A stretch of DNA of 64,000 nt from Gaeumannomyces sp. JS-464 (GCA_002197995.1 NGZR01000007.1:206399-270398), one strand, 5' to 3'. Shown: positions 1 to 13,784, numbered from the stretch's first letter. Numbers and translations are program-made. The notes: a model not told the origin generated them from the letters alone.

Positions 1-3000
1 AACGTCGCGCCAAACCACCGAGAATCAACTACAGGCCACGAAGTCGGAGACCACGACTCTGGTCTCGCAGGTCGAAACGCTTCGCGCTCGTACTACGTCG
101 CTCGAGGCCTCGAAACGCGACACTCTGGCAATCCTGGACACCAAGAATGCTGCAAACGCCGAGCTCTCGGAGGAGCTTACAAAAGCAGCATCAGAAAAAT
201 CTCACCTTAAGCCAGGAATTGAGCCAAATCCAGCAAGAGGTGCAGGCCGCCAAGACTGTTGTGAACAGCGCAAAGTTCCGTGAACAGTCCTTGCGGCAAG
301 AATTGGAGTTTGCCCAGAAGAACAACGAGTGGTTGGAGACGGAGCTCAAGGCCAAGACGGCGGACGCGTTGAAGTATCGCAAGGAGAAGGGCGAGCGCAT
401 CGCGGAGCTCCAGCGCCTGAACGATGAAGCGAACTCGACCGTCGATTCCCTCACCAAAAGCGAGCAGCAGCTGCGGTCCCGGCTCGATGCTGCCCAGAAA
501 AAGACTGAAGAGGCGCTCACCAAGATCCAACAACTCCAGGAGGCTGCCGCGCGCTCGGATGCAGGATACAAGCAGGAGGTCGACACGGCCAAGCGCCTGG
601 CGGAGGTGTCTCAAGAATACGCCGAGCAGTACAAGAAGGAGATGAGCCAGATCAAGCTTAATCTTGAGCAGGTCAAGGACAACAGCGCTGACGAACTGCG
701 GAAAGTTCTACAACAACTTGAGCAGGCCCGGGAAGAGTGCAACCAGCTAGAGCAGAAGGAACAACAACTGCAGGCTGAGGTTGATCACCTCCGGGCTATG
801 ACGTCGTCACAGGGGCACGACACCACTCCAGGCTCCGCGCCTCAAACACCCAAGCCTAACGGATCATTTTTCCGTGCCGCTTCTCCCTTCGGAACCCCCG
901 GCTCGCTCCGTATCAAGTCATCCATCACCGCTACCCAAGCGATGGAGGAGCTGCACAGGGTCAAAGGCGAGCTGGTTGGCGAGAAGCGCCGCAATCGCAA
1001 TCTGACGCAGGAGCTTGAAGATATAATGAATGCACTTGAGGCCAAGGGGCCAGAATTTAGCGAGCTCCAAGAGGAGGCCGAGCGGCTTCGACACGAGAAT
1101 GTGCAGATGACACGCATCGCCGACGAGAGCTTCCAGGAGCGTGACCTGGCCAAGAAGTCTGCCCGCAAGGCCGAGGCTGCACTCAACACCTCGCAGGCAG
1201 AAATCAGGCTCCTTCGCGCCCAGATGAGGGATCTGAGCACACAGGTTCAGGTCCTCATCTTTAACATGCATGCTCGCGAAAAGGGTCTCGATCAGCTCAC
1301 CGACGAAGAGGCTGATCATTTCGCCAAGCTCCAGCGTGGCGAAGTCTCGGACAACTCTCTGAACGACATGTCTGATACGCACGTCTTCATCACAGAGAAG
1401 TTTGTGGCCTTCAAGGACATAGCTGAGCTTCAGGAGAAGAACCAGGAATTGCTTAGGGTCACTCGCGATCTTGCCGACAAGTTCGAAAATGAAGAGGCCA
1501 TGGCTGCTAAGAGACAGGCCGCGGAGGACCAAGAAGAAGTTCTGAAGCTCCGAGACCTCGTGTCGAAACTTCAGGATGAGTCAAAGTCACTGACAACCCG
1601 CATGAAGAGCTACATGACCGAGCGGGACATGTTCAGACGCATGCTCCAGCAGAAGGCGAGCGCTGGCGAGATCAACTCTGTCATCGGTAACTCTGTCGAC
1701 GGCAGGGAAGTGCTTGCTAGCATCGAGCAAAACAACCCCGATGACCATGATCTTAGCGCTGCGCTGCGTGAGCTCCAGGCCAACTTCGATGCTTACCGCA
1801 ACGAGCAGGGCGTTGACCTGCAAGCCGCGCGGGAGCAGGCCAAGCAACTTTCTGAGGAGAAGAGCGCGCTGCAGGGCGAGGTGGCCAGGCTGAACAGCCA
1901 GCTGGCCCTGGTCAACGAGCGCTACGAGATCTTGCAGGTGACCAACGCGGATCTCGAGAGCCAGAAAGACCATCTTAAGAAACGAAACCAAGATCTGTCT
2001 CAGAACGCAGCCAAGACCGAGCGCTGCGCAGTCAAGGGCGGAGGATCTGATTGAGACCAAGGGTTTGCTGGAAAGCATGCGCGCCGAGAACTCAAACCTG
2101 AAGGCTGAGAAGGCACTTTGGAAGAGCATCCAGGAGCGACTGATCAAAGACAACGAGGATCTTGGAGAGGAGAAGACGCGTCTCAACAATCTACTAGCCT
2201 CCCAGCAGTCGCTACAAAACGAACGCCAGCTTGCCGAGTCCGAGTCTAAGCGACGACTTCAGGCACAGATTGACAACCTGGAGTCTGAACTGAGCAGTAC
2301 CAAGCGCAGGCTGACGGACGAGGTCGAAGAGGCCAAGAAGCTGCAGCTCCGGAAGGAATACGACTCACAGCAGGCGCAGAAGCGCATCGATGATCTTATG
2401 GCGAGCCTCGGGCAGCACAAGGAGGAGCTAGTTGCCATCAAGACGAGCCGAGATCATCTGCAGGCACGTGTCAACGAACTCACGGTCGAGCTCCGAAGTG
2501 CCGAGGAGCGGGCTCAGCGCCTGCAGCCCCAGCCAACCTCGAGGGCCCGGCAAAGCACTGCGACGGGTGAAGAGGGCGAAGACCTGGAGGCTCGCATCCA
2601 GGAGCTTACCGACGAAGCTGCTGATCTCAGGCGTGAGCTTGAAATCGCGAACGCGCGCCTTGAGAACGCCAAGGTGGAGGCCGACCAGTTCAAAGAGCTG
2701 GCCAGCACCATTGAGGAAGACCTCCGTAGTCTGGAGAGCGCACAGGAGGCATACAGACAGGAGATGGATGCCGCGATCAACTCCAGGGATTCCACGATTA
2801 AGGAGCTCGAGCAGCGCATCAGCGATATGTCTGCAGAGCTTTCGACTACCAACACGGAGCTGTCGACGCTCCGAGACTCGCAGGCGGAAACTAATCGCCG
2901 GTTCGAGGATGAGAAGCGGATCCTCGACTCTGAGATCACACGCCTCCGCGACCAAGAAGCCACATACAAGGAGAAGGCAAAGCACCATCAGGCCAACCTC

Positions 3001-5937
3001 CGGTCGCAGTGTGAGATCACTGCCAAGGCCCAACAGGACTATGAGCAGGAGCTTCTCAAACACGCCGAGGCCGCAAAGCAGGTGCAAAAGTTGCGGGCGG
3101 AACAGGACAAGCTCAAGTCGGAGGCTGCGAAGTGGCGGGCAGGACGCCGAGTCGGCTAAGGTGTCGCTTGCTCAGGGCCAGACCTCGTGGGAAGAGCGGG
3201 CGAAGCAGATGGAGCAAGAGCTTTCGGAACTCCGCGCGCGGCGGGAAGATGCGAATGCGCAGAACAAGCTCCTTCACCAGCAGATCGAAAACGTCACCAC
3301 GCAGATATCGGACCTTCAGCACAGCCGGTCCATGTGTGACGACGCGGCCGCCACAGCACCTCTCTCTGCTGACACGGCCATCGAAGGACTCAGGGAGCTC
3401 AACAGCTACCTGCGCAAGGAGAAGGAGATCCTGGAGTACCAGTACGAGCTGAAGCTCCAAGACTCCAAGAGGCTGCAGCAGCAGGTGAACTACCTGCAAT
3501 CGCAGCTTGACGAGGCACGTCTCAAGCTGGAGCAAGAACGCCGAGCCCAGTCGGAGACGGGAACTACCTCGCGGGCATACACGGAGCTCATGGACAAGGT
3601 CAACGAGATGAACGTTGTGCGGGAGAGCAACATGACACTCCGCAACGAAGTCCAGCACGCGCAGAGGCAGCTCACCATCAAAAACAAGACGGTCCAGGAG
3701 CTCCGGGAGAAGCTACAGCCTCTGGAGGCCCGCCTTGCCGAGGTTGAGAATCAGAACCTGTTTCTGCAAGAGGAGGTGAAGCAGTTGCAGGAAGACCGCG
3801 ACAGGTGGCAGGAGCGCACCAACTCCATACTTACGAAGTATGGTCGCGTCGATCCAGCCGAGCTTGAACAGCTCAAGCAGACCGTCACCGATCTCGAGGC
3901 CCAGCGTGATGCCTTGGCGCAGAGCGAGGAGCCTCTGAAGGCCCAGATTGCTGAGCTGGAGGCCAGGAATGAGGCCAACGCCACCGCTTGGAGGGAGTCC
4001 AGGCAGAAGCTGGTTGAGCAGGCCAAGGAGAAGTCTCGGCAGCAAGCAGGCAGGATCAACGCTCTTCAGGCCGAGAAGAATTCGGCCGAGGAGCAGCTCA
4101 AGACTACGAGTGATAGCCTTGCTGCTGTTCAAGCTCAGCTGGAGGCTGCGAGACAAGAAAAGGTGGCTGTCGGGGATCGCTTGCAGGCGGCTCAAGAGCA
4201 ACTGCAACAACAAGCTCAAAATGCGGCGACCTCCGAAGATGTTGCTGCCACGGGCTCTGCGTCTAACGCCATGGCTGTGGATGATGGTAGGATCGCTCAG
4301 CTGGAACAAGACCTGACAGGTCTCCGACAGGAACTACAGGCAACGTTCGCTCTCAAGGCTGCGACAGAACAAGAGGTTCTGAGCCTCAAAGAGCAACTGT
4401 CTGCTGCTATTGAGGATAGGGATCGACTACAAGCTCTCGCGCAATCTCAGCAGGATGGGGAACCGAAGGTCGCAAACGGCAACGAGCCCGGGGAAACCCA
4501 GTCTTCGGCGACGGGGTCTGTTGGCCTGTCCGAAGCCGAGGCAGCGGCGCTCCGCGAGCAGATATCTGCAGCTGAGGCCAAGGCGGAGGAGGCGGAGAAG
4601 AAGGCGGCGGCGGTTGAGGCCAACATCAAGGCCACGGTTGACCAGCGCTCCAACAAAATGAAGGAGGCTCTCAACCAGCGCCTTAAGTTCTCCAAGGAGA
4701 ACATGGCCAAGGAGCTTGAGGAGGAGAAGACGAAGCTTCAGCAGGAGTACAATCTTCGACTGGAGCAGGAGCGGAAAATATGGATCCTCGAAAACTCCGC
4801 ACCGGCCCCCGCGGCTGCATCTGATCCAGGCCCAGTCCCGGCAACGCCTATCAAGCCTGAGCAGGCGCCATCCACACCCGTAGACATGGGCAAGCTCAGT
4901 GATGCTGATGTTCGGAGGCTTTTGACCGAGAATGCTACCATCAAGTCGATCATTGCAAACAATATCCGCAAGAAGGTCGAGGAGAACAAGAAGATCCGAG
5001 ATGAGGAGGAGCAGGTCAAGGTGGGGCAGGCTAAGGAGCAAGCGACCATGATGGCCGAGAAGAAGTCTGCATTGAGGATCAACATGCTGGATAACAAGTT
5101 CAGATTGGCGGCGGGCAAGCTGGGCGTTGTCGAGACCGCTGCCAAGGAAACGCCGGAGCGCCCTGTCGCTGAGGTGTGGGAAGTTGCCTGCCAATACAAG
5201 CCGCCTCCTCCTGCGCCGGCTGCCGCAGCTCCTCAACAAGCGGTCACCACCGCTCCGGGCACGCCTATGCCTGGAACTCCCACAGTTTATTCTACCGCTC
5301 CTGCGTCGGCCGCCGTTCCTCCAGCCAGCCGTCCAACTCAACCAAGTATGTTCCCCCGCTGCACTACGAAATCGTTATACTCTGAAGCTGACCATTCTTC
5401 TCGATTACCAGCACCCGCTACCCCAACGGCTGCTTCGGCCACCCCAGCCGCACCTGGAGTTACAGGAACGCCGGCACCCAAGTCCCTGCCGATGAAGCCG
5501 CAGCCGGCGACTTTGGCCCACGCTCCTGTACACAATCCCTTCGCGCAGAACGCCAACGCCAATACCAACGGTCCTGCGAAGGCCAATCCATTTGCTTCTC
5601 AGGTTCCGCAGCCAGCAGCGGGACAGCAACAGGCGCAGCCGCAACAACCAGCTGCACGAACAGGCATCCCGGTGCCATCAGGCCGGGGTGGCAATACTCA
5701 GCGTGGCGGAAGAGGAGCCGGCGTCTACCAGGCACCGAACGCGCGCGGAGGCGGCCAGGCAGGCAGGGGTGGCAGGGGTGGCGCCCAGCGAAACGCCAGT
5801 GTCGCCTCCCTCAACCCCGGCGCCAGTGACTTCCAACCGGGCAACAAGCGCCCACGGAACGACGAGGCCGGAGGCAGTGGGCCTGGAGGAAAGAGGCTGA
5901 GGGTGGAGCGGGCGGAGGCGGTAATGCCGGGGCTTAG
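1..5937 (+). CDS. Mlp1/TPR-type nuclear pore basket protein, 5' truncated by window edge
   Basis: Long coiled-coil protein of the nuclear basket, expected to act in mRNA export surveillance and chromatin tethering at the nuclear pore. Nearly the whole product is heptad-rich Glu/Lys/Gln/Leu coiled coil. A TPR/MLP1-2-like segment lies around 3390-3690 (LNSYLRKEKEILEYQYEL). The C-terminus is low-complexity Pro/Ala/Thr, then RGG-rich (about 5680-5790) with a basic KRPRND stretch, as in fungal Mlp1. The reading frame is already open at base 1, so the start lies upstream. Apparent single-base shifts occur near 181-184, 2021, 3137-3139 and 5901-5903. After the last one the natural stop is at 5937; uncorrected, the frame runs to 6031 with an unrelated tail. 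A GTATGT..CAG intron is likely at 5346-5411; it is 66 nt and lacks stops, so it could also be read through. Family assignment is firm. Confidence 0.85.
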
Positions 5938-6031
5938 GAACGCCGCGGTGCTATGGGTTCTGCGCACGGGACGTCTCGTTCTCCTCGCAGGAGCTAGTCC
6001 AGTTTATTCCCTACGTTTTCCTTGCGTCTAA

Positions 6032-7055
6032 CGGGATGGGATGAGCTACTGGGATGAGACCAAGGCCTTGAGCTAGTTGGACCTTTTCTTTATTTGTTCT
6101 TGGGCGGGATTGCTGCTTTTTTCCAGACTTCCTCGTTTTCCTTGCATGGGCTGGGAAGCACGTCCAGACCTTTTAAGACGGCGGGGTTCTCACGGAGACA
6201 TCGAATTTTTCTTTTGTCCTGTATTCTTTATCTTGGCATCATATCGCTGATATCTATGCTTGTAACAAAAACATCTTGCGCACAAAATTGTCTCGCGTTT
6301 GACTCATGGTGTTTATTACCTTGTTCTATTTCTTGCTGTGCGTTTCTTTTTGTGACCCGGCTACGCCCTCCTAGTCCCTGGCAGTGGTTTGAAAGACCGA
6401 CTTTTTCCTTCTAGATGTGTTTGTCATCGAAGATGAGGAGGCCGGAAAATTGTTCTAGAAGGGCACCTATGGTTGTTTTTGCTCGTTTCTTTTTCGCGGG
6501 CGTAGACTTACTTTAAGTGGCTTAATTCTAAGATGAGATTCGAAGGGCTTGACCATTTGTTTCTGTGAGACTGAGGGAAGGTAACGGACAAGACAGGACC
6601 CAAGACACTCAGCCCGTTAGGCATTGACCGAAGCCGAGGTTCATGTCGCAAAGAGATCGCTGGCTACATAAGTATCTGAGCTAGAGAAGGGGTATATACT
6701 AGTGCTAGGAACAAAGCAAGCTGCCTGCGCATCACAGATGGGAAGAATTCGGTGTGCAATAACAGGGTGTGCGTGGGACATCCGACGCTTCCCTGTCCGC
6801 CTGGTACCCCCTGATGATGGAATCATGAAAACAAAAAGCCACCGCAGGCATCACCAGAATGTGGATGCTTATAAGTACAGCAAACCCCCTTCCACCCCAT
6901 TCATTCCCCTCATGCTCCGAACTCGGGAAATTCGCAATGCAAAGATATAAATGCGAGAAATGATCCTTTGAATGCGCACGCTCCATGTAATGCTGATAAA
7001 ACCCCAAACGACAAGCCGCAGCCCCAAAAGACGGAAACAATACAACCTAGAACCC

Positions 7056-7088
<33 letters not shown>

Positions 7089-7167
7089 GAAAAATTGCCT
7101 CCGGAAAAGGGACACCAATGATCGTTTTTGTGTCGTGTCTCGAACATGGGAAGTATCCTGCATGCTC
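6032..7167. other. Intergenic between convergent genes, with an A29 tract
   Basis: Region between two convergent genes, so it holds both 3' ends. It contains a run of 29 A at 7056-7084, just beyond the stop of the minus-strand gene. T-rich sequence from 6080 to 6410 fits the 3' UTR of the nucleoporin gene. No supportable gene is seen. Confidence 0.6.
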
Positions 7168-10100
7168 TCAGTCGTCAACATCCATGTGGTCGTCTTCGGC
7201 GGGTGCTGTAGTCGCAACTACAATGGAACCCTCGTCCTCGGTCTCATGTTTCTGCTGTTGTTGTGGCCGCTCCTGCTCTTCCTGCTGCCGCTGCCGTTGC
7301 GGTTCCTGCTGTTCCGGCTGCGGCGACTGCTCCCGCTTCTCATGCTGATCCTTGGGCGTCTCGGGCCTTGCATAAGAGTTGATGCTGGCATCCTTCCTGC
7401 CCGGCAGTTCGTCCTGGTTGCAAAGTCGATATTCGCCGTCGTCCTTCCTCTCGATGATGCCCTCGTCAAGCGCCCACTTGGCAAGCAGTCGGTCGACCCC
7501 GATCCGCTGACCCTCGCCCTTCTCCATGTGCCGCCCGACGTGCTCGGTCCACTCGTCCCACGATGTCGGGCCCTCGAACACGGTCTGGCAGCCGGGTTTG
7601 CGGCGGTTTGCGGCGCGTCACTAGACACGACTGTTGCATATCCTTGACGTGGTTCTCCCACTCCGTCTGCAGTTTTCCATCGCTTTTGATCGCCTTTTTG
7701 ATGGCAAAAGGTGCGTGCATGCGTCGAAGGTGCTGCGTAAAGAGATCCTTACGGTTAAACTCGTTCCCCTTACCCTCGATCGCACTCAGCGGACACGAGG
7801 AGCACCGGTAATACTGGAGACAGAGGTGCTGGGAGGATATGTGGCGCTTCCACTCATTTTTAGACCCGAACGTGCTCGTACAGCCGGCGAATGAGAATGC
7901 GCACGGAAAGGGTCGCGTGTGCGCAGCCGCAATGTGCTTTCGCAGTGACGACGAGTCTTTGAACGGAGCATGACTGCACATGGTGCACCTCGTCTCCTGC
8001 TTTGGTGTTGGCTGTTTCTGCAGAGACCTCCGTTGCTTGTGCTTTGCGGGCGGCGTCGTGGTGCCCGAGCCCATGACAGACAGAGCCTCCTCGGCGCCCG
8101 ACTCGGTTGCGTCGTGCGAAGAACGGCTGCTCCCTTCACCATGAGGCCGCTTCTGGCCCGTCTGGGGCTCCCCGCCTGCATGACCCAGATGGCTCAGCGC
8201 CTTCAGTTGCTCGGCCGCCTCCTGCATTTCTGCAGAGTCTTCAACCTCCTCCTTGGCTACGACCGGCGCGGCCGTCTTCGCGGCAGACGACGGCGCTGAC
8301 GACGGAAGTCCATGCCTGACACCGGTCCGAGGACGCACAGGTGTGGACGTGGCCTCTGGCACAAGGTGGTTGCCGTTTGGAGCGTGGCGTGCGCTCTGTG
8401 CCTGGGTGCCCTGCGCCTGTGCTCCCTGCTCATGCCGAACCAAGGCTTCTCTGGCCTCTAGAAGAATCCTGCCATCCTCAACGTCCTTGGCGGATGCGGC
8501 CGGGCCGGCCATGGTAGACCCCACCAGTCGCTTGTATAAGTGAGTCATGTTGTGAGAGGTGATGTGGCCCAGAAAACAGCAGACCTTATCATGTTGCACT
8601 ACGTTCCAGACCGAGTGCGGCATCGAGACGAGGAGCATGGTTGGGGGACCGAGGAACATGCCCTCCACCGTGAGCTTGATCCCAATAGGAGTGGCGTTTT
8701 GCAGCCAGCTGTTGAAGAAGGTCATGTCCTGGCTGGCATCGCCCACAAAGGTCGTGCACACCAGGGCCCTGGCCTCGTCAAAGGTAAGGTCAGCGACGGC
8801 CTCGGGGCCAATGAGCTCGTCCTCGCGCTTGATCCTGGCATCGTTGTCACCATTCGGTTGCTCAGCCTGGCCGCGAGCACCGCCAGGTGGAGGTAAGACA
8901 GGCAGACTTATGCCCTGCCCCTTGCCCCCCGTCAGGGTGAAGAGCACCGGGGGGCAGACATCCTGTTGCGGAGTTGGGGGCCCGGCAGCTCCATTGGTCA
9001 AGGCCCGCTCCGGTACGCTTTTTTGCTGCAGCAAGGCGACCTCCTCTTGTAACCTGTGGGTCGTGAAGGGCCGGCCCGCCGAAAGCTTCGAGAAGGACTC
9101 TGCTAGGCAGGAAGTAAATGAGCGGGCGGGTGCCTCGCGGGGAATTTGATCGGAAGTATAGGCCGCAATGGCCTGTTTAACCCCGTGGCTGCCAGCCATT
9201 GGAGCTTCCCTGGGAGCGCACGAGTCGAGCAGCAGGAGCATGTCCGACTGTGCGTCCTCAAACAAGCACCTCACACCATCCCATTTTAGTTTTGAGGCAT
9301 CGTCGCCCTTGTGACTGGGAGCGAGGAACAAGAAAGTACTGTCAGCATACTATCCTTCAAGTTTGTCTAAGCCTCAAAGGCTGCAAAGAAGTATGAAAGA
9401 TAGGAGGGGGAAAAACGGTATGATCGATGAGGGGGTAACCGCCACCTGGCCACATGCACAGGCAACTCACCATGCCCAATAGAGGTGATTATCGGCCCCG
9501 ATATAGCCGTGGCCTGCGTAGTATATGATAAGCAGGTGATCGGCACGGGCATGCTCCAGGAACGAGGCCATCTGGACGCCGAGCTTGATGCTGGGGTTCG
9601 GGACGGTTGGTATGGACCAGCGGTCGGTGTGGTAGTTGTAGCGCTCGCGCAGGACGGCCTCGAGGTCGGCCATGTCCTTTTCGACCGACGCATCCTCCTC
9701 TCCCAGCGGAGCAGCAGGACCGAGACGCTCGAGTACGGCGACCGCTGGGTCTGGCGGTATATGAGCATGGCGGCGTCCTGAAGGTGGCGCGCAAAGGCCT
9801 CGAAGTCGTGGCGCTCGGGGATGTGGACGGGCTCGGGGCCCGGATACTGCTGGGCATGTTGCAACTGCAGCAGCTGTGGCAAGACGTTAGCATGGCACGG
9901 CGCAGATACGGCCTGCAGCCGGGCCGCCTGTCTCCCGGAGCGCCGAATTAAGGCAATAGTCAATCACCTGTTCGCTGGTGTATGGCGGCGGATGCTGGCC
10001 CGCCGAGGTCCCTGGGCTGGGGGCCGGTGTGGGAGCTATGGAGGCAGCGGCGGCGGCGGCGGCGACAGCAGCAGTGGTGGCGGCGGCCGCGGCAGCCGCA

Positions 10101-10195
10101 GCCGCAGCAGCAGAAGGAGCCGGGGAGGGCAGCGGTGGCGGTGGCATGTCGGGCATTTTTGGCGCCAGTCGCCGGCGCTTGCTCGGATGGTCCAT
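7168..10195 (-). CDS. Caspase-fold (peptidase C14-like) protein fused to C2H2 zinc fingers
   Basis: Predicted 964-residue protein after correcting three single-base shifts (near 9931, 9750 and 7592). The start at 10195 (MDHPSKRRRLAPK) is basic and followed by a Pro/Ala-rich stretch. An N-terminal caspase-like domain has the His motif YYAGHG (His codon 9509-9511), then an intron (9339-9470, GTGAG..CAG), then the Cys motif LLLLDSC (Cys codon 9218-9220). This is the His/Cys dyad of clan CD peptidases such as metacaspases. The C-terminal third has C2H2-type fingers (CSHAPFKDSSSLRKHIAAAH, then a second one ending KRHISSQH) and a third Cys/His-rich segment. The tail is Gln/Glu rich. Similar caspase-plus-zinc-finger proteins occur in ascomycetes, mostly as uncharacterised proteins. 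Proteolytic activity and substrate are unknown; nuclear location is inferred from the fingers and basic N-terminus. Confidence 0.75.
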
Positions 10196-13100
10196 TCGAG
10201 GAGTGGTGGCGGCAGTCGTCAGGGCGGTCGCAATGGCGGAAAAGCGAGGTGGGATGGGCTCGCACAGTCGGGGTGGCGGTCGCGGGCGAGCAGGAGCTCC
10301 CGGGAGAATACGGTGAGGGCAGGCCAAGAGGCGGCAGGCTGCGGCACCCCCAAACAAGGCAGAAGGCAATGAGGCTGGCAGCAGAAGACGCGTCGACGGG
10401 CTAGAAGCGACGGGAAGGCAGCAATAAATGAGGCAATTGGCGTGGCCAGGTGGGAGCAGCGGCGGGTGGTGGATGGGGCGGTGGGAGCAAGAAAAAAAAA
10501 ACACAAAAAACAAGGGAGCATGGAAACGAGCGGGCGTGGTGGCCAGGAATCGGAGGTCTGGGGGGTGGGAGAAGGCTGTGCGAGAGCTTCTGGCGAGGAT
10601 GTTCGGCTACCACTTAGCCTCGTGGTGACATGGAGGGGGCCAGGCCAGCACTGGGGCCTGGCATTGAGCGAGCAGCGGAGCTCTGGAGCCGGGTGGGTGG
10701 GCGCCAGCCAGCAGTGCAGCAGGCGAGTGCAGCAGGCGAGTGCAGCATCTTGCAGCCGGCCAGACTCGGTGGTGCCGCCAGTGCATCCAGCGTGGGAGGG
10801 CATGACCTGGAAAGGCCCGGGCGGGCACCTGTGAGAAGGCGCCATCAGGGCTTGTGTGGGGCCCGCGCAGCGCGAGCGGCCAAGCACACGCCGTAGCACA
10901 CCTCGATCCATGCCCAACCTGTGCCAACCTGCCCGCGGCCTGATGGAATCGCCGGAAGGAGGCTGTTGCGACCAAGGCCCAGCCAGCCATTCAGCCTCCG
11001 CCAATCAGGCCCCTCATCGCCGCCATCAACGGGATCGATTCCTCCCCCTCCCGGCACGAGTCTCCATCCATCCACCCATCATCTTTCATGGTTCCATTGT
11101 CCGCTCCGGCTCGACTCCTCCCCCTCCTCGACGGCGACAGGCTCAATTGATTTGCCGCCGAGTCCCCTTCTAATTTTCTTTCTGCAGAGGTAAAATCCAA
11201 AGGCAGCACGGCCGGAAGCTGGGCGGTCGTTCGGCCTTGGTCTTGGTGCCCCCAAGACCCAAGACGCCGCCCGTTTCTCGCGCAACGCGACGCATGCAGC
11301 CAGACCCTGTTGTTTGCTGCGGCCGCTGCCTGCCTGCGGCTGCTGCTGTTGTGCGCCTCGGGATTTTTCCTCCTGTCGCCGTGGACACGCAACAGACTGT
11401 GGGAAGACTCCACGACAGACCGACACGAGAGTCGAGACCACACCGACCGCGCCGGCTGCCTTTCAGGCTTCAACGGGGCCCCATACCTACATAGACCCTG
11501 CTGCCGCCTTTGGCTGGCCGTCCCATCCAGCCTTTGTTTGGGTGTCCACGGCCGCCGCGCCTCGGCTACGTGGTGTATCGGCCCACTCGGTCTGGCTGAT
11601 TGGTGATCTGCTGCAGCCAGCCTAAAGGACGGGACACTAGGCACATCAGTTAGCGCTGGGGACGCGAGAATGAATGGTTGATTGCAGTTTGCCAGCTTCC
11701 TATTTTATTTTATCCCATTTTATTTCGTTTTCTTGCGCCATTGTTTATTTGTTTCCTTGTCTGCTCTCCCATCGTGCCCATCCATCCCTTTGCTGGCTCC
11801 CCTTTCCCCGAGCTTGTCACGTTGCCCTTTGGCCTGTTTGTCTCAGTCCCCCGCATCCAGTCGTTCCGTTCCTCCTTCTCACAATCAGTTTCTCTCTCCA
11901 CTGACAGCAATGCATCCCTGACTCGACATCCATGCAGCTTGATAGTGCAGCCGTCCAACCACAGACAATCAGCACTGCAGAGCCCGGCTGCAATCCAGAA
12001 GGCCAAAGGGTCTGGTCGGTTTGCAGGGCGGCCAAAGAGGTTGCCACAAAATCCCGTCGCCTCCCGCCCCGATTGGACCAGGTCATCCCACTTCATGCGC
12101 CTGCAGTTGACGACACCGGACCACCTCCTCCACCGATTCGAGCTTCCGGCTCAGGGAAGGTCGTCGCGACTCCCGCGCCTCGCTGCCCTGCTCCGTTCCA
12201 CAATGCTATCCTTGCTTGCGGGGCTGCGACAACGAGCGCACGTGTGACTGCCTCCCTCACCTCGTTTTCTTGGCGAAGCAGCTCCTTTATTATACACGTC
12301 TGTAGCACAACCAATATTTGCCAGTCCGCTGCTGCACGCTCCGATGTCCGGGGCGCTAAAAGCACACAAGCCTACATCCGCTTCGGGCCATCAAAGCCCA
12401 TCCCAGATCCATCCAGAAATCAGCCAGCGGCGCGCGCGAGCCCAAACTCACGCAACCCACCCGCTCCACGCCTCATCCCACATTGAGCCCCCCTAGCAAT
12501 TGTCGGTGTGCAAAATATGTGACCCACCGATTTTCTTCACCCCTCACCGTCAGCCGCCCAACTTTGCGTCGCCATGACTCTGAACAGCGGTAGCCCTCGT
12601 CATCCTGCTCTGTCCAGCTTGATAAGCGTGGCTGCTGACCTCTTTGCAGCCGCGTGGAAGCCGATGGTATAGTGGACCCACACTCGACCAACCTGGCTCT
12701 TATTGGAGTGTTGTTTCCCGACGCAGAGGTGCAGGTGCATGGATCTTATATAAGCAGCATCTGCAAAAGTATAAAAACAAGGAATGCGTTGTCAGATATA
12801 AACACATGTTAAATTGTGGCCCAGACGTAGCAATGTTGCCATGCTTCTTTGGCTCCGACGCATGGCCTTGTGCCACTCTTGTCACAAGTCCCTCTCTGCC
12901 ACTGTGAAAATACGTTTGTTGTCTCGAAAAGCCTGGAATCTACGGCTTTGAACCTAAATCCCTAAATGTTACTTTGTGGTTCGGACTGGTAAACTCTAGA
13001 AGGTTCAAGTATGATGTGAATGATGGTAGATTCAAGTTATCGACACACAAGTAGCCAGCGGCGTCTTTTGGCGGCAGGGCTCCATAGTAACCCGTCCCTT

Positions 13101-13784
13101 CAGCAGCTCAAAGTTCTATTAGGAGAGGTGATGAGTCCCTGCGTATCCACTTGTGGTTCATCCGAACAATATCCTCCCAGTTAACCAGAATTCTGGGATT
13201 AGTGTATAGAAAAGTATTTATATACTCTCATCCACATCGATAACTTGTCCTCGCTTATGGAAACTGTACCAAGGTGCTCTTCCACACATAACCTTCTGCC
13301 AGTTTGTGCAGAGAAGCTAAAGTAATGGGCTGCATGGCTCTGGCGATATTTATTTGGGCGAGGCGTGAATAGCGTTCATTGAATCTAACTAATAGGAATA
13401 CATGATCATTACGAGTTTGTCTCGTGCATAAACGCCCACGATATCTGCTCCGTTGTCTCTCCCGTATCGAAATCCACAAGCCCCAATCTGGCCACACACT
13501 TGCTCAGGAATTTAGTGCATGGGGAAGATATTCGGAGAAATAGAAAGCTCGGTTAACGAACGAAACAAGTGTGGTATCTCGACTGTTGTAAAAAATCAGA
13601 TTTGACATGAAAAATTCTAACAAACGTCGTCATCTCATGCCGAGGGGCGGCTTGGACTCGTCCCCGGTGACTAGTGCTACGTGCCTAGCAAAGATTCCAA
13701 GCAAAGCATCTCCCAGGCCCGCTGGTTCGAGGCCCAATAAAGGGTCCGTGGATGTAGCCTATAGAGGCACTTTCCATCCGGCGT
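10196..13784. other. Long intergenic region, no supportable gene
   Basis: About 3.6 kb upstream of two minus-strand genes' ends. It contains only overlapping short open frames with biased composition. A short tandem repeat of GCAGCAGGCGAGT type lies near 10710-10745. The 11670-11910 segment is C/T-rich, like a fungal 5' leader. A 184-codon frame at 11932-12486 has no recognisable domain and is not called. Confidence 0.5.

Noticed and set aside
7334..7560. Plus-strand membrane-like protein opposite the caspase/zinc-finger gene's tail
   Set aside because: Its Leu-rich sequence is the complement of the Gln/Glu/Arg-rich tail of the real gene.
11932..12486. 184-codon open frame on the plus strand
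   Set aside because: Composition is biased and no motif is visible; probably chance in a GC-rich intergenic region.
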